Of a stretch of DNA of 19,717 nt, positions 1-8,701 are shown piece by piece. The notes under the pieces were generated by a model that saw only the letters and a list, made by a program, of their open reading frames with translations, had not been told where the DNA came from and made no database searches. This stretch comes from Chryseobacterium gleum. GTDB taxonomy: Bacteria; Bacteroidota; Bacteroidia; Flavobacteriales_C; GCA-002722245. The DNA lies in NCBI GenBank assembly GCA_945903925.1, contig CAMDPJ010000014.1, forward strand, positions 1 to 19,717, given 5' to 3'. Both the position numbers and the translations under genes were made by a program. Numbering within the stretch: position 1 is the first letter of the stretch; the number at the start of each line of letters is the position of its first letter.

Positions 1-171
1 ACATTTATTTTGGAAAATAACGACAACTGCAAATCACCACTCTTTAAGCAATATTATTTTGTGCTTAGCGATTATCATGGAAAAGTATTGATCTCCAAGG
101 CAGAGATTGATACTTACATTAGTGCATTCACTAGAATACCATTTCGAAAACATTCTAAACTTCTTCGATAA
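1..171 (+). CDS. 3' end of an unrecognised gene (partial, runs in from the left)
   Basis: Frame 1 is open from the first base for 56 codons and ends in two tandem in-frame stops (TAA TAG at 169-174). The visible tail is fairly hydrophilic, contains FVLSDYHGKVLISKAEID, and ends in a basic stretch (RIPFRKHSKLLR). I do not recognise the family. Two things favour a real gene: the tandem stops, and a plus-oriented intrinsic terminator about 80 bases downstream at 254-279, which has no other obvious client. The alternative minus-strand frame over 34-228 has unremarkable composition and no family signature. No function is proposed. The start lies outside the window. Confidence 0.5.
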   Translation, partial: TFILENNDNCKSPLFKQYYFVLSDYHGKVLISKAEIDTYISAFTRIPFRKHSKLLR

Positions 172-253
172 TAGAGATACAAATACAAACGCAGAATCTT
201 TTCGATTTCTGTTCCTTTTAATTAACATTTAATCCTTAATGGACTCTTTCAGT

Positions 254-280
254 GGCCTCCGGCTGACGGAGGGCTTTTTA
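254..280 (+). terminator. Intrinsic terminator of the gene entering from the left
   Basis: A GC-rich hairpin has stem CCTCCG (256-261) pairing with CGGAGG (267-272) around the loop GCTGA. An outer G254-C274 pair extends it across one mismatch, and TTTTT follows at 275-279. The T-run lies on the plus side only, so it reads as a terminator for plus-strand transcription. The minus-strand surface-protein gene, whose stop is at 281-283, has no T-run on its side and would at best be stopped weakly here. Confidence 0.75.
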
Positions 281-3200
281 TTACCTTATCAGTGAAACAT
301 GTCCCACTATCGGGTCTTGTTTTATTCCCGAGAAGTGATCGACGTAAGTTACTTTCCAAACGTAAACATCTATTTGCGCATCTTGCATGTTGTTGTTTCG
401 CTTTCCATTCCAAGGCTCAGTAGCATTATTGGTTTTAAAAATAACTTCTCCCCAACGATCAAACACGATGAACTCATAACCTTGCTCGCCAAAATTGATT
501 CCTTTAGGTATGAAGCCGTCATTTACATTATCATCATTAGGTGTAAAAGAATTAGGTACATAAATAACGGTGTTGGTTCTAATAATAACATCATGAGAAA
601 TTGAATCTCTACAACCGCCCGCAGTAGTGACAAACTGCCAAACTGTTACAGTATCATCTTCTGTTGAATTAAACGAAACTTGAGGATTCTGAAGTGTTGA
701 GGTTGTTGGAGCACCTTTATTGGTAAACTGCCATGACCAAGCAACAACATCACTAGTCGACTGATCAAAGAAACTAGCTACAGGATCTACAGTGCTAATC
801 AAATCAGGAGAAGACGTGAATTCTGCGTTAGGTATTCCGTAAGCTGTAATGTAATCTTCTTTCAATTCCACACTTTTACAACCATTGGCATAAGTATTTT
901 CAAGATAAGAATCATACAAGCCTGGTGTGGTGTATGTTTTACTATTTATAAAACCTATAGTCTCACTTATTCCATCACCTTGATTAAACTGCCACATAGA
1001 AGCAACCGGCACACTATCAGATATATCGGTATAATTAACTCCCAACCAAACACAACCCTCTAATTTATCTCCAACAAAATCTGTTTTTGGAACTTTTAAA
1101 ACCCTTACTGTATAGAATGCAGTGTCTTTACACAATACGTTATTCATTTGATATTCTACAGGATAATAACCTGGTGTCAAACCTGTGTTGGTAAACAAAC
1201 CTGTTGCGCTATTCATACCTTGTCCAACCCAAACTCCACCAGCATCATCAGCTGTTAACTGTATACCTGTTGCTACATTCTCACAAATCACATGATCACC
1301 AGTAATAACAGGGTTTGGAGTTGTTTGCACAATTAAATCAATTGTTTTGCTAACCGGGCACAACCCACCAATACTATAGGTTAATGTTTTAGTACCTACT
1401 GAATTAGGGTTGAAGTTTGTTCCTGTAACACCTGTACCAGTCCATGTACCTGTATCTGGTTGGGCGTATGGTCTTAAATCAACCAAAGCAGAACCTAAAC
1501 ACTGATCGGGTATTGGCGTTAAGTTTATTACTGGCACCGTTTTTACATTAACAGTAATTGTGTCCCAAGCAGAACATTTGCCATTGGTAACCGTGTTTCT
1601 TACTTCCCAACTTCCAGCGCCAGCAGCAGCTGGGTTAAAGTTATTTCCTGCGATGGTTCCAGCTGGAGCAGTGGTTGTCCACACTCCTATTGTATTTGCC
1701 GCTAAAACTTTAATTGGCGCATTAGCACACAAAGAACTCACGGGAGTTACTAAAGGATTAGGCATAGCATCTACACGAATAGTAATGGTGTCGGGCATAA
1801 AGCAAGGATATGCTGAAACAGAATAAGTAATCTTGTATGTTCCTGCACCGGCTATTGCCGCGGCAAAAGCACCTGTTGAAGCATTTAAACTTAATGGATT
1901 ACCTGCACCAACAAACTGCCAAACACCTACCAAAGGAAAACCTAAAGTAGCTGGATCAACAGGTAGCCATGCATTGGTAGGCGTAAATGTTTGATTTACA
2001 CAAAGTGCCGTATCTTTAGTTATTGCAGATGTAATGGTGGGCAATACAAAAATATTTACGGTTTGCGTATCTCCACAATTGCTTGCGTTACTATAAGTAA
2101 CAGTATTATTTCCTATAGTTGCAGTTGCTGGATTAAACAATCCATTGTTATTTATACAGATACCACAAGTTGCTTTCCAAGTTCCTCCTGCCATTACCTT
2201 TGTAATACTAAACGCAGAGGATGACTGACAAACAGTATCTTGAGCCGCTGTTATAGAAATAGTAGCGAGAAACTGGCTAACAACATGCATTGTTAAAGTA
2301 TCTTTGTCACCGCATGGATTAGCTAGAGTATATTCGATTTTATAATCACCTGCTGCATAATTTCCTGGCACAAAAGGGGAAGTAATTACACCTGCCGAAC
2401 CTATCGGACTGATTATAGTCCAAACACCACCAGCCTGAGCAGGAAACACACTTATATTAACAGAAGGATCAGTAGTACAAACAGTTGAATCATGTTTACT
2501 TAATGTAGCATCTTTAGCAGGATTAACCACAATGGTCATCGTATCTGCTGAATTACACAACCCAGGAAACGCATAAGTAATAACATGAGAACCTGCTCCC
2601 GCATTGTTAGGATTAAAAGTTCCTGATGCTGGATTAGTGATTCCTGTTCCCGACCAAACACCACCTGATGTAGCAGCTGTTAAATTAACCGACGATGCAT
2701 TAGAGCAAAATGGTCCGGCCTGAGTAATTGTAGCATTTTTCAACGCTTTAACCACCACTGTAAGTGTATCTCCAAAAATACAACCATTAGCATCGGTATG
2801 CATATAACCTATAAGATGTGGACCAGAAGATATAGACCCCAAGGTAGGATCAAATTGATTGGTAGAAGGAACACCATCAATGACCCACTGACCAACGCCA
2901 CCAACTATCGCCGGAGTTAATGTCATTGTTGTAACGATAGAATCTTTACAAAGCGGACCGAATGAAGTAATATTGGGAGCAGGTAAAGGGTTTACGACGA
3001 TGTAAACAGAATCTCTACAAGAAGCATCTGCAGGATCTTTAAACAACAATTTATAAGTTCCTATTTTGTTTCCTGTTACCGAAGTAAACAATGTGTCACC
3101 AGCTGAAATAGTTAAAGTAGGATTTGTTCCTGTAGAGGTTGGCACAGAATCGATTGACCAAACACCTGGTCCGCCCAACACCAATGAATCTAATTTAACT

Positions 3201-4867
3201 TGATTTCCAATACAAATCTTAGGTTGAGACACTTTTAAATCAACGGGGCAATTACAAGCAATAACAGTAATTAAGGCAGTATCTTTTATTGAACAGATGG
3301 TATAATAAACTTCATAAACACCAGGTGCAGTCGCGTTAAAAACACCGTTACTAGCGGTTATTGAACCTCCTGCTGGAGTTCCCTTAATCGACCAGCCATT
3401 CAAAGTAATATCTTCAGCATCTGTTCCTTTACATTTCCATTTTACCCCCATATCTAAAGGCAAATCACATTCTGTAACTGAAGTATCTCTAATTTTTAGA
3501 TAATCACGAGGAGGAATAAACATGTTGGGAAGACCGTATGACATAGTGCCATTAGGTGTTGCAATGCCAGAAACATTAAAAGATGCTGCACCATCGGGAC
3601 TGCTAACTACACCAACTGCATTTTTGTAACCCCATGGGTTAGTGCCGAAGGAACCTGCATACATTCTGCCATCACCTCCTAATTTGATAATACCTCCATC
3701 AACAGAGGTTGAAATATTTGAAACTAGGTTGTAAGAATTTCCCGCCGCCAAATTATAATAAGCAACTTTACCATTGATAGGAGGCGCATCCCATGGACTC
3801 GAAAGAAAAGTTACATACAAACGATTTCCTGAAGGAGAAAATTCACAATCATAAGGATTACTTACATCTATAGTATTGCCATTTATTGGCACTGAATTCG
3901 ACAAAACACCTGTAGTACTATTGAAATCCATAATGCTAATACATTCGTTAATGTTACTTATGGCTCCATTTCCTCTATGATGTGTTGCTCCTGCTTTTGT
4001 ACCAGCCCAATTGAATTGTAGAGAAGATCGCTCATTACTTCTATCAGAATGGCCCGCCCAATCAGAACCAACGGTAACATAAAAACCTAAAGCTGAAACA
4101 ACTGGTGTAGCGGTTAATCCAGAACAAGTTAATTTATAAGCAAAATAATTACGTGTAGAAACTGTTTGATTTTTAGGCGCAGTAGTGGGCGTAGACTCAT
4201 GAGTAACAATCCAAACATCAATTCCATTAGAGTGGAATGTTGCTGCTACTTGCTCAGTTGATCTGTAATTTGCACCACCTGCATCTTTTAATCTTGTTGG
4301 ACCTGTAATGGTATTTGTACTCTTTTTATAAACATAATAATTAAAACCATTAGTAGCTGGAGTTTTCGCTGCATTCAGTGAAGTATTCCAATCTTGACCG
4401 GCAATAGCATCATCAGTTGTGAAAATATAGTAGTTATCAATATCAAGAGGATGTTTAACGATTATAACCCCTTGTACAGCGCTACCTGCGTCTCCTGTAG
4501 GGATTTCAGCTCCAGTTAAAAATCTTCCGCCAGGCACTGCTAATTTATTACCTGCAGCGTCCCAAGCATCTACACCATTGGTAAAAAAAACCAAGTTTCC
4601 ACTTTCGTCACTTGCTGAAGCACAAGATTCATAAGACTTGTATGGTGAACCCGCCCCTGTTGTTGTGCTAATCGCTGGAGCGGAGCTTCCTCCTGCACCA
4701 AATCTAATTTTCTGGGCATCACCAAAATACCAATTGGTATGTGTTGGCCATTGCCATTGATTATTAGATAATGGACAAGGTTGTGCTTGCGCGAAAATGT
4801 TAGTTGATGCAAACAGCAACAAAACAAAAAATACAACTTTGATTTGGCGAAGTAAAGATTTCATCAT
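281..4867 (-). CDS. Giant T9SS-secreted surface protein with Ig-like and PKD-like repeats (adhesin-like)
   Basis: About 1528 residues. A signal peptide (MMKSLLRQIKVV, then a hydrophobic core, ending near NIFAQAQ) is followed by a region of about 450 residues with propeller-like phrases (NWYFGDAQKIRFG, DCEFSPSGNRLYVTF, GGDGRMYAGSF). Then come ten Ig-like repeats of about 75-90 residues, most with an early Cys, a GGVW or GxW core, GxFxPxxAGxG, and a second Cys before DTxTxxV. Two PKD-like domains follow, lacking the canonical FGDG turn. The last 95 residues are a gliding-motility-associated, T9SS type B tail (VPNSFTPNDDNVNDGF, FDRWGEVIF, WNGK, GHVSLIR). The frame is open to an ATG at 4936, but that start puts 23 residues before the signal peptide and lies inside a terminator-like hairpin, so ATG 4867 (or 4864) is preferred; AAGGA sits just upstream. 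The family is exported through the outer membrane and usually surface-attached. A role in adhesion or gliding is inference; no enzymatic domain is seen. Confidence 0.9.
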   Translation of the reverse strand: MMKSLLRQIKVVFFVLLLFASTNIFAQAQPCPLSNNQWQWPTHTNWYFGDAQKIRFGAGGSSAPAISTTTGAGSPYKSYESCASASDESGNLVFFTNGVDAWDAAGNKLAVPGGRFLTGAEIPTGDAGSAVQGVIIVKHPLDIDNYYIFTTDDAIAGQDWNTSLNAAKTPATNGFNYYVYKKSTNTITGPTRLKDAGGANYRSTEQVAATFHSNGIDVWIVTHESTPTTAPKNQTVSTRNYFAYKLTCSGLTATPVVSALGFYVTVGSDWAGHSDRSNERSSLQFNWAGTKAGATHHRGNGAISNINECISIMDFNSTTGVLSNSVPINGNTIDVSNPYDCEFSPSGNRLYVTFLSSPWDAPPINGKVAYYNLAAGNSYNLVSNISTSVDGGIIKLGGDGRMYAGSFGTNPWGYKNAVGVVSSPDGAASFNVSGIATPNGTMSYGLPNMFIPPRDYLKIRDTSVTECDLPLDMGVKWKCKGTDAEDITLNGWSIKGTPAGGSITASNGVFNATAPGVYEVYYTICSIKDTALITVIACNCPVDLKVSQPKICIGNQVKLDSLVLGGPGVWSIDSVPTSTGTNPTLTISAGDTLFTSVTGNKIGTYKLLFKDPADASCRDSVYIVVNPLPAPNITSFGPLCKDSIVTTMTLTPAIVGGVGQWVIDGVPSTNQFDPTLGSISSGPHLIGYMHTDANGCIFGDTLTVVVKALKNATITQAGPFCSNASSVNLTAATSGGVWSGTGITNPASGTFNPNNAGAGSHVITYAFPGLCNSADTMTIVVNPAKDATLSKHDSTVCTTDPSVNISVFPAQAGGVWTIISPIGSAGVITSPFVPGNYAAGDYKIEYTLANPCGDKDTLTMHVVSQFLATISITAAQDTVCQSSSAFSITKVMAGGTWKATCGICINNNGLFNPATATIGNNTVTYSNASNCGDTQTVNIFVLPTITSAITKDTALCVNQTFTPTNAWLPVDPATLGFPLVGVWQFVGAGNPLSLNASTGAFAAAIAGAGTYKITYSVSAYPCFMPDTITIRVDAMPNPLVTPVSSLCANAPIKVLAANTIGVWTTTAPAGTIAGNNFNPAAAGAGSWEVRNTVTNGKCSAWDTITVNVKTVPVINLTPIPDQCLGSALVDLRPYAQPDTGTWTGTGVTGTNFNPNSVGTKTLTYSIGGLCPVSKTIDLIVQTTPNPVITGDHVICENVATGIQLTADDAGGVWVGQGMNSATGLFTNTGLTPGYYPVEYQMNNVLCKDTAFYTVRVLKVPKTDFVGDKLEGCVWLGVNYTDISDSVPVASMWQFNQGDGISETIGFINSKTYTTPGLYDSYLENTYANGCKSVELKEDYITAYGIPNAEFTSSPDLISTVDPVASFFDQSTSDVVAWSWQFTNKGAPTTSTLQNPQVSFNSTEDDTVTVWQFVTTAGGCRDSISHDVIIRTNTVIYVPNSFTPNDDNVNDGFIPKGINFGEQGYEFIVFDRWGEVIFKTNNATEPWNGKRNNNMQDAQIDVYVWKVTYVDHFSGIKQDPIVGHVSLIR

Positions 4868-4920
4868 AGTCCTTGGTTCTTTAAATGTGAAACAACTAGC
4901 ACCTCCAATTGTTACACCTG

Positions 4921-4946
4921 AAAAAAATAATTTCAATTTTTTGAAA
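4921..4946 (-). terminator. Weak AT-rich terminator after bioF
   Basis: Read on the minus strand, the 6-bp hairpin TTTCAA-AAAA-TTGAAA (4946-4931) is followed by TTATTTTTTT. It lies 21 bases past the bioF stop and just before the surface-protein gene. The stem is AT-rich and probably leaky, so read-through is possible. Its position also argues against using the ATG at 4936 for the next gene. Confidence 0.45.
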
Positions 4947-4966
4947 CAATTTTCTAAAATAAAAAA

Positions 4967-6094
4967 TTAGTCGATTAAAACAATGCTTTTACTTAAAACA
5001 GCAAGCAATTCATCTAATTGAGATTTAGAATTATGGCAATGCAAGGAAATCCTTAATCTTTCTCGACCTTCGGGAATTGTTGGAGATAGAATTGATTTTA
5101 CGGAAATACCATTATTTTTAAATACTTTTTCTAAGTTTTTACACGCAGTATTTCCTTTCACTAAAAAACAATGAATTAAACTTTCGCTGGGTATAAAATG
5201 AGGACTCAATTGCATTGAATTTATCCTCCCTAAAAAATATTTTTTTAGATTATTTGCTGCTATTATTCTTTCACTTAAATGCTGAAGTCGCTCATAAACT
5301 TCATCAATGGCTACCAAATTGAAATCACTACCGTAAGTGGTATAAATAAACGAACGAGCAAAATTCACTAAATAATCGCGTAAAACATAAGAACCAATTA
5401 TTGCTGCACCGTGCGATCCAAAAGCTTTTCCGTAAGTAATTACACGTGCAAAAACTTTCGATTCTAAGCTTAAAGCACATACCAAGCCCTCCCCTTTTTC
5501 ACCAAACACACCAGCAGAATGAGCCTCGTCTACTACTACATTCACATTCAATTCGCAAATTTCTTCCAATGGAGAAGAATCTCCATCCATTGAATATACC
5601 GACTCCACCACCACAAAAATATCGCCTTCCGATTTAGAAATTTTCTTCTTTAAATCCTCAACATCATTGTGTGTAAAGGAAAAAGACTTGGCCAAGCCCA
5701 ATCGAATTCCATCTCTAATAGAAGCATGTATCAGCTCATCGTAAATAACAGTGTCTCCTTTTTTAGGAACGCAGGAGAAGAAGCCAATATTGGCATCATA
5801 GCCAGAATTAAAAATCAATGAAGCCTCTGCTTTATGAAAGCGGGCTATTTTTTGCTCTAATTCTTCTGCAAATTCACTGTTGCCCGAAATCAATCGAGAG
5901 CCCGTTGAACCTGCATGAAACTGTTGTTGAGAAAACCGTTGTAAAACACGTTGCTTGTGCTCTTGGTCTCTTGCAAAACCAAGATAATCGTTGGATGAAA
6001 AATCGATTAAATGGCGATTAAAGGAAAGAGAACGAAGTAAATCTTTCTCTTTCCGTTGATTTAAAATTTCTTGTAATTTTTTGTTTACCGACAT
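4967..6094 (-). CDS. bioF: 8-amino-7-oxononanoate synthase (BioF)
   Basis: A 375-residue PLP enzyme of the alpha-oxoamine synthase family. It condenses pimeloyl-ACP or pimeloyl-CoA with L-alanine, with loss of CO2, to give 8-amino-7-oxononanoate, the first committed ring-building step of biotin synthesis in the cytoplasm. Visible signatures are the substrate loop HAGSTGSRLISGN (60-72), GYDAN (98-102), the ring-stacking His123 in LIHASIRDG, VVDEAHSAGVFGEKGEG with Asp189 and His192, and the Schiff-base Lys223 in TYGKAFGSHGA. The length is close to the usual 380-390. The ATG abuts the bioB stop exactly (TAA at 6097-6095, then ATG), so translation is probably coupled. Paralogues such as 2-amino-3-ketobutyrate CoA ligase and serine palmitoyltransferase share the fold, but the direct link to bioB makes BioF the strong choice. 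bioA and bioD are not in the window. Confidence 0.93.
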   Translation of the reverse strand: MSVNKKLQEILNQRKEKDLLRSLSFNRHLIDFSSNDYLGFARDQEHKQRVLQRFSQQQFHAGSTGSRLISGNSEFAEELEQKIARFHKAEASLIFNSGYDANIGFFSCVPKKGDTVIYDELIHASIRDGIRLGLAKSFSFTHNDVEDLKKKISKSEGDIFVVVESVYSMDGDSSPLEEICELNVNVVVDEAHSAGVFGEKGEGLVCALSLESKVFARVITYGKAFGSHGAAIIGSYVLRDYLVNFARSFIYTTYGSDFNLVAIDEVYERLQHLSERIIAANNLKKYFLGRINSMQLSPHFIPSESLIHCFLVKGNTACKNLEKVFKNNGISVKSILSPTIPEGRERLRISLHCHNSKSQLDELLAVLSKSIVLID

Positions 6095-7162
6095 TTACTT
6101 CTTTGTCGCTGTTACTTCTTCTTTCCACTGCTTTAACTTCTCTTCCATCTCTTTCTTCTTCGTGCTCTCTTTATAGCTCATTTTCACTTCAGGTTTTTCT
6201 CCTTTAGAGAAGGGTTCAGTTGGATTTAAACCCAATATTTTAAACAATTCAATATCTTCATTTTGAGCCGGATTGGGCGTAGTTAACAATTTATCTCCCG
6301 CGAAGATAGAACCTGCACCTGCCATGAAACAAAAGGCCTGCCCTTCTTGCGACATCTCTAATCTTCCTGCAGATAATCGCACTACACTTTTAGGCATCAC
6401 CAATCTTGTTGTAGCAATCATTCGTACCATTTCCCAAATAGAAACTCTTTCATTGTTTTCCATTGGCGTTCCAGCCACAGGAACCAACGCATTGATAGGC
6501 ACTGATTCAGGATGTTTTTCCTGGTTGGCCAAAGTGTACAACATACCAATTCTATCGGCTTCATTCTCACCCAAACCAATGATACCGCCCGAACATAAAG
6601 TTACTCCAGCTTTACGCACATGTTGATGCGTATTCAACCTATCTTCATAAGTACGCGTTGTAATAACTTCTCCGTAATGTTCTTCTGAAGTATCAATATT
6701 ATGGTTGTAAGCATACAAACCAGCATCCGCCAATCTTTTCGCTTGTTCCTCGGTTACCATGCCTAAAGTACAGCACACCTCCATATTCATTTCATTTATA
6801 CCGCGAACCATCTCTAAAACATTATCGAAATCGCGATTGTCGCGCACTTCTCTCCATGCAGCACCCAAACACATGCGCGATGCTCCACCATCTTTAGCAT
6901 TTTTAGCTTGACTCATTACTTCATCTACCGACATCATTTTTTGTGCTTTCACATCTGTATGATACCTCGCAGCTTGCGGGCAGTAGCCACAATCTTCTGA
7001 ACAACCACCAGTTTTGATTGATATTAATGATGAAACCTGCACCGAACGTGGATCGTGATATTTTCTATGCATCGTTGCCGCCTCGTAAACCAACTCTAAC
7101 AAGGGCTTATTGAAAATCGTTAAAATCTCTTCTTTTGTCCAGTTATTTCTAATATCTGACAT
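6095..7162 (-). CDS. bioB: Biotin synthase (BioB), radical SAM
   Basis: 355 residues. It inserts sulfur into dethiobiotin to make biotin. The radical-SAM cluster motif is GGCSEDCGYC (Cys54, Cys58, Cys61). The ligands of the auxiliary 2Fe-2S cluster are also present: Cys98 in SRMCLGAAW, Cys130 in MEVCCTLGM, Cys190 in LCSGGIIGLGE, and Arg262 in VRLSAGR. YNHNIDTS and VPVAGTP are further family hallmarks. The last 35 or so residues, beyond the catalytic domain, form a Lys/Glu-rich tail (for example TKKKEMEEKLKQWKEE) that looks helical and is not part of the core enzyme. It is the first gene of a bioB-bioF operon. A TATATTTG -7 box lies 19 bases upstream of the ATG. Confidence 0.97.
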   Translation of the reverse strand: MSDIRNNWTKEEILTIFNKPLLELVYEAATMHRKYHDPRSVQVSSLISIKTGGCSEDCGYCPQAARYHTDVKAQKMMSVDEVMSQAKNAKDGGASRMCLGAAWREVRDNRDFDNVLEMVRGINEMNMEVCCTLGMVTEEQAKRLADAGLYAYNHNIDTSEEHYGEVITTRTYEDRLNTHQHVRKAGVTLCSGGIIGLGENEADRIGMLYTLANQEKHPESVPINALVPVAGTPMENNERVSIWEMVRMIATTRLVMPKSVVRLSAGRLEMSQEGQAFCFMAGAGSIFAGDKLLTTPNPAQNEDIELFKILGLNPTEPFSKGEKPEVKMSYKESTKKKEMEEKLKQWKEEVTATKK

Positions 7163-7171
7163 ATATATATC

Positions 7172-7179
7172 TATTTTTG
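7172..7179 (+). promoter_or_regulatory. -7 box of the trmD promoter
   Basis: TATTTTTG matches TAnnTTTG on the plus strand, 37 bases before the trmD ATG, and is preceded by an (AT)n run at 7161-7170. No good -33 TTTG is seen; the nearest is TTTC at 7146, inside bioB. It faces away from the bioB box, so the two promoters overlap. Confidence 0.4.
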
Positions 7180-7181
7180 CT

Positions 7182-7189
7182 CAAATATA
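7182..7189 (-). promoter_or_regulatory. -7 box of the bioB-bioF promoter
   Basis: On the minus strand TATATTTG is a full match to the Bacteroidota TAnnTTTG element, 19 bases before the bioB ATG. The upstream element is only TTTT, 19 bases away, rather than TTTG. The predicted start of transcription gives a leader of about 15 nt. The box sits two bases from the trmD -7 box on the other strand. Confidence 0.5.
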
Positions 7190-7216
7190 GGGTTTTTACC
7201 TTCTCAATAAAACGAT

Positions 7217-7912
7217 ATGCGCATCGATATATTAACCATACTGCCCCGCTTGTTGGAAAGTCCATTCCAACACTCTATTTTAAAAAGGGCTATGGATAAT
7301 AAAATTGTGGAAGTGCATGTTCACGATATTCGATTGCACTCTACCGATAAGCACAAAAATGTTGACGATTACCCCTCCGGTGGTGGCGCAGGAATGGTAA
7401 TGACTTGTCAGCCTATTGCCGATGCCATAGAAACCTTACAAAAAGAAAGAACTTACGACGATATTATATATCTCACGCCCGATGGTGTTCGTCACAACCA
7501 GAAATTAGCCAACCATCTATCGTTATCAAAAAACCTAATGATGATTTGCGGACATTATAAAGGCATCGACCAACGAATTCGCGATTTATATGTTACCAAA
7601 GAAATATCAATTGGTGATTATGTTTTATCGGGAGGTGAATTGGCTGCTGCTGTTTTGGCCGATTCCATTATTAGAATTATTCCAGGAGCCATTGGTGATG
7701 AAACATCGGCTCTTACTGATTCATTTCAAGATGACCTGCTCTCCCCTCCTGTTTATACACGTCCGCCAGAATTTAAAGGATTAAAAGTACCCGAAGTATT
7801 GTTTTGCGGAGACCCTATTAAAATCGACGAATGGAGAATGGATATGGCCGAAAAAATAACTAAAGAAAGAAGACCCGATATTTTAAACAACGATTCTCAC
7901 ATTAATACTTGA
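7217..7912 (+). CDS. trmD: tRNA (guanine-37-N1)-methyltransferase (TrmD)
   Basis: A 231-residue SPOUT-class enzyme that transfers a methyl group from SAM to N1 of G37 next to the anticodon in a subset of tRNAs, which prevents frameshifting. Family signatures run the length of the protein: the start MRIDILTILP, DDYPSGGGAGMVM (50-62), YLTPDG, the knot segments ICGHYKGIDQRI (110-121) and ISIGDYVLSGGELAA (130-144), and LTDSFQDDLLSPPVYTRPPEFKG with the probable general base Asp168. The length is typical. In many bacteria trmD sits with rpsP, rimM and rplS, but here it stands alone, divergent from bioB. Essential in most bacteria. Confidence 0.97.
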   Translation: MRIDILTILPRLLESPFQHSILKRAMDNKIVEVHVHDIRLHSTDKHKNVDDYPSGGGAGMVMTCQPIADAIETLQKERTYDDIIYLTPDGVRHNQKLANHLSLSKNLMMICGHYKGIDQRIRDLYVTKEISIGDYVLSGGELAAAVLADSIIRIIPGAIGDETSALTDSFQDDLLSPPVYTRPPEFKGLKVPEVLFCGDPIKIDEWRMDMAEKITKERRPDILNNDSHINT

Positions 7913-8022
7913 TAAAGTTTTAGGAGATAAATAATCAACGTAAAAGGCTGCTTAATTTTTGCGGAAATATTATTACTAGAAGCAAACTATTGCAAAGATT
8001 GGCTATGAAATTAGCCACCTAA

Positions 8023-8697
8023 TTATTTAGAAGAAAAAAGAAAATCGTTGGCGCTCACTATCCCCTCTTTCACCGCAAACAAAACAATACCTGAGGTATT
8101 GTTAATACCCAACTTTTGCATGATATTTTTGCGATGGGTATTGATGGTATGATTGCTTAAAAACAACCTGTCGGCAATTTCTTTATTGATACAACCTTCG
8201 GCAATCAACTTAATGATTTCTATTTCTCTTTCAGAAATATTTAACGATTCACACGTTGCTTTATAAGGCAATTCACCCGAAAAAACAATCTCTTTTGACT
8301 TAATAACATCAAGTACATTTTGTGCGATAAAAGAGTCTTTTTGCAAACACTCTAAAATTTCATGCGAACATGAACTTTTCAATAAATAGGAATTGATTCC
8401 CGATTTGAAAACACGATCGAAATTGTGTTTATTCTGCATATCGGTAAGAGGAACTACTTTTGTTTTAGCTGAAAAAGATGAATAAGCCAATACTTTATCT
8501 AAGGTAAAAACAGAAGAAAAAATATCTATCAGCAAAACATCTGGCGCTTCTTTTTTCTTGAATAAATCTGCCACTTCTTCCTGAGCGCGAATAATAGAAA
8601 ACAAATTAAGAAATTCACTCTCTTCAATAAGCGACAACAAACCTTTTTCAATTAAGTCTTCAGAAAAAGCGAGCGATATGGAAAGCGTTTTTTTCAA
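8023..8697 (-). CDS. LuxR/NarL-type DNA-binding regulator with a degenerate receiver domain
   Basis: 224 residues. Residues 1-125 resemble a response-regulator receiver. The phospho-acceptor-like Asp58 (VLLIDIF) and Lys107 (SYLLKSS) are present, but the acidic pair that normally follows strand 1 is missing (the strand runs LSISLAFSED). Residues 151-215 form a clear LuxR/GerE helix-turn-helix: LNISEREIEIIKLIAEG, NKEIADRLFLSNHTINTHRKNIMQKLGI. The frame begins with TTG (8697-8695). No in-frame ATG occurs before Met87, and an in-frame TAA lies 15 bases upstream, so TTG is the likely start. No histidine kinase is nearby. It lies 80 bases downstream of the chitinase gene on the same strand and has its own candidate promoter and repeats. 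Control of the chitinase or of itself is possible but unproven. Confidence 0.8.
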   Translation of the reverse strand: MKKTLSISLAFSEDLIEKGLLSLIEESEFLNLFSIIRAQEEVADLFKKKEAPDVLLIDIFSSVFTLDKVLAYSSFSAKTKVVPLTDMQNKHNFDRVFKSGINSYLLKSSCSHEILECLQKDSFIAQNVLDVIKSKEIVFSGELPYKATCESLNISEREIEIIKLIAEGCINKEIADRLFLSNHTINTHRKNIMQKLGINNTSGIVLFAVKEGIVSANDFLFSSK

Positions 8698-8701
8698 GGG
8701 A

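Noticed and set aside
34..228. Minus-strand 64-codon frame
   Set aside because: It lies opposite the better-supported plus-strand gene tail and has no family resemblance and no promoter.
4868..4936. Upstream ATG extending the surface protein by 23 residues
   Set aside because: The extra residues precede a complete signal peptide, and the ATG lies inside the terminator-like hairpin after bioF.
8000..8017. Hairpin TGGCTA-TGAAAT-TAGCCA between trmD and the LuxR gene, considered as a terminator
   Set aside because: The stem is only 6 bp and no T-run follows on either strand. It could still act weakly between these convergent genes, but I cannot support it.
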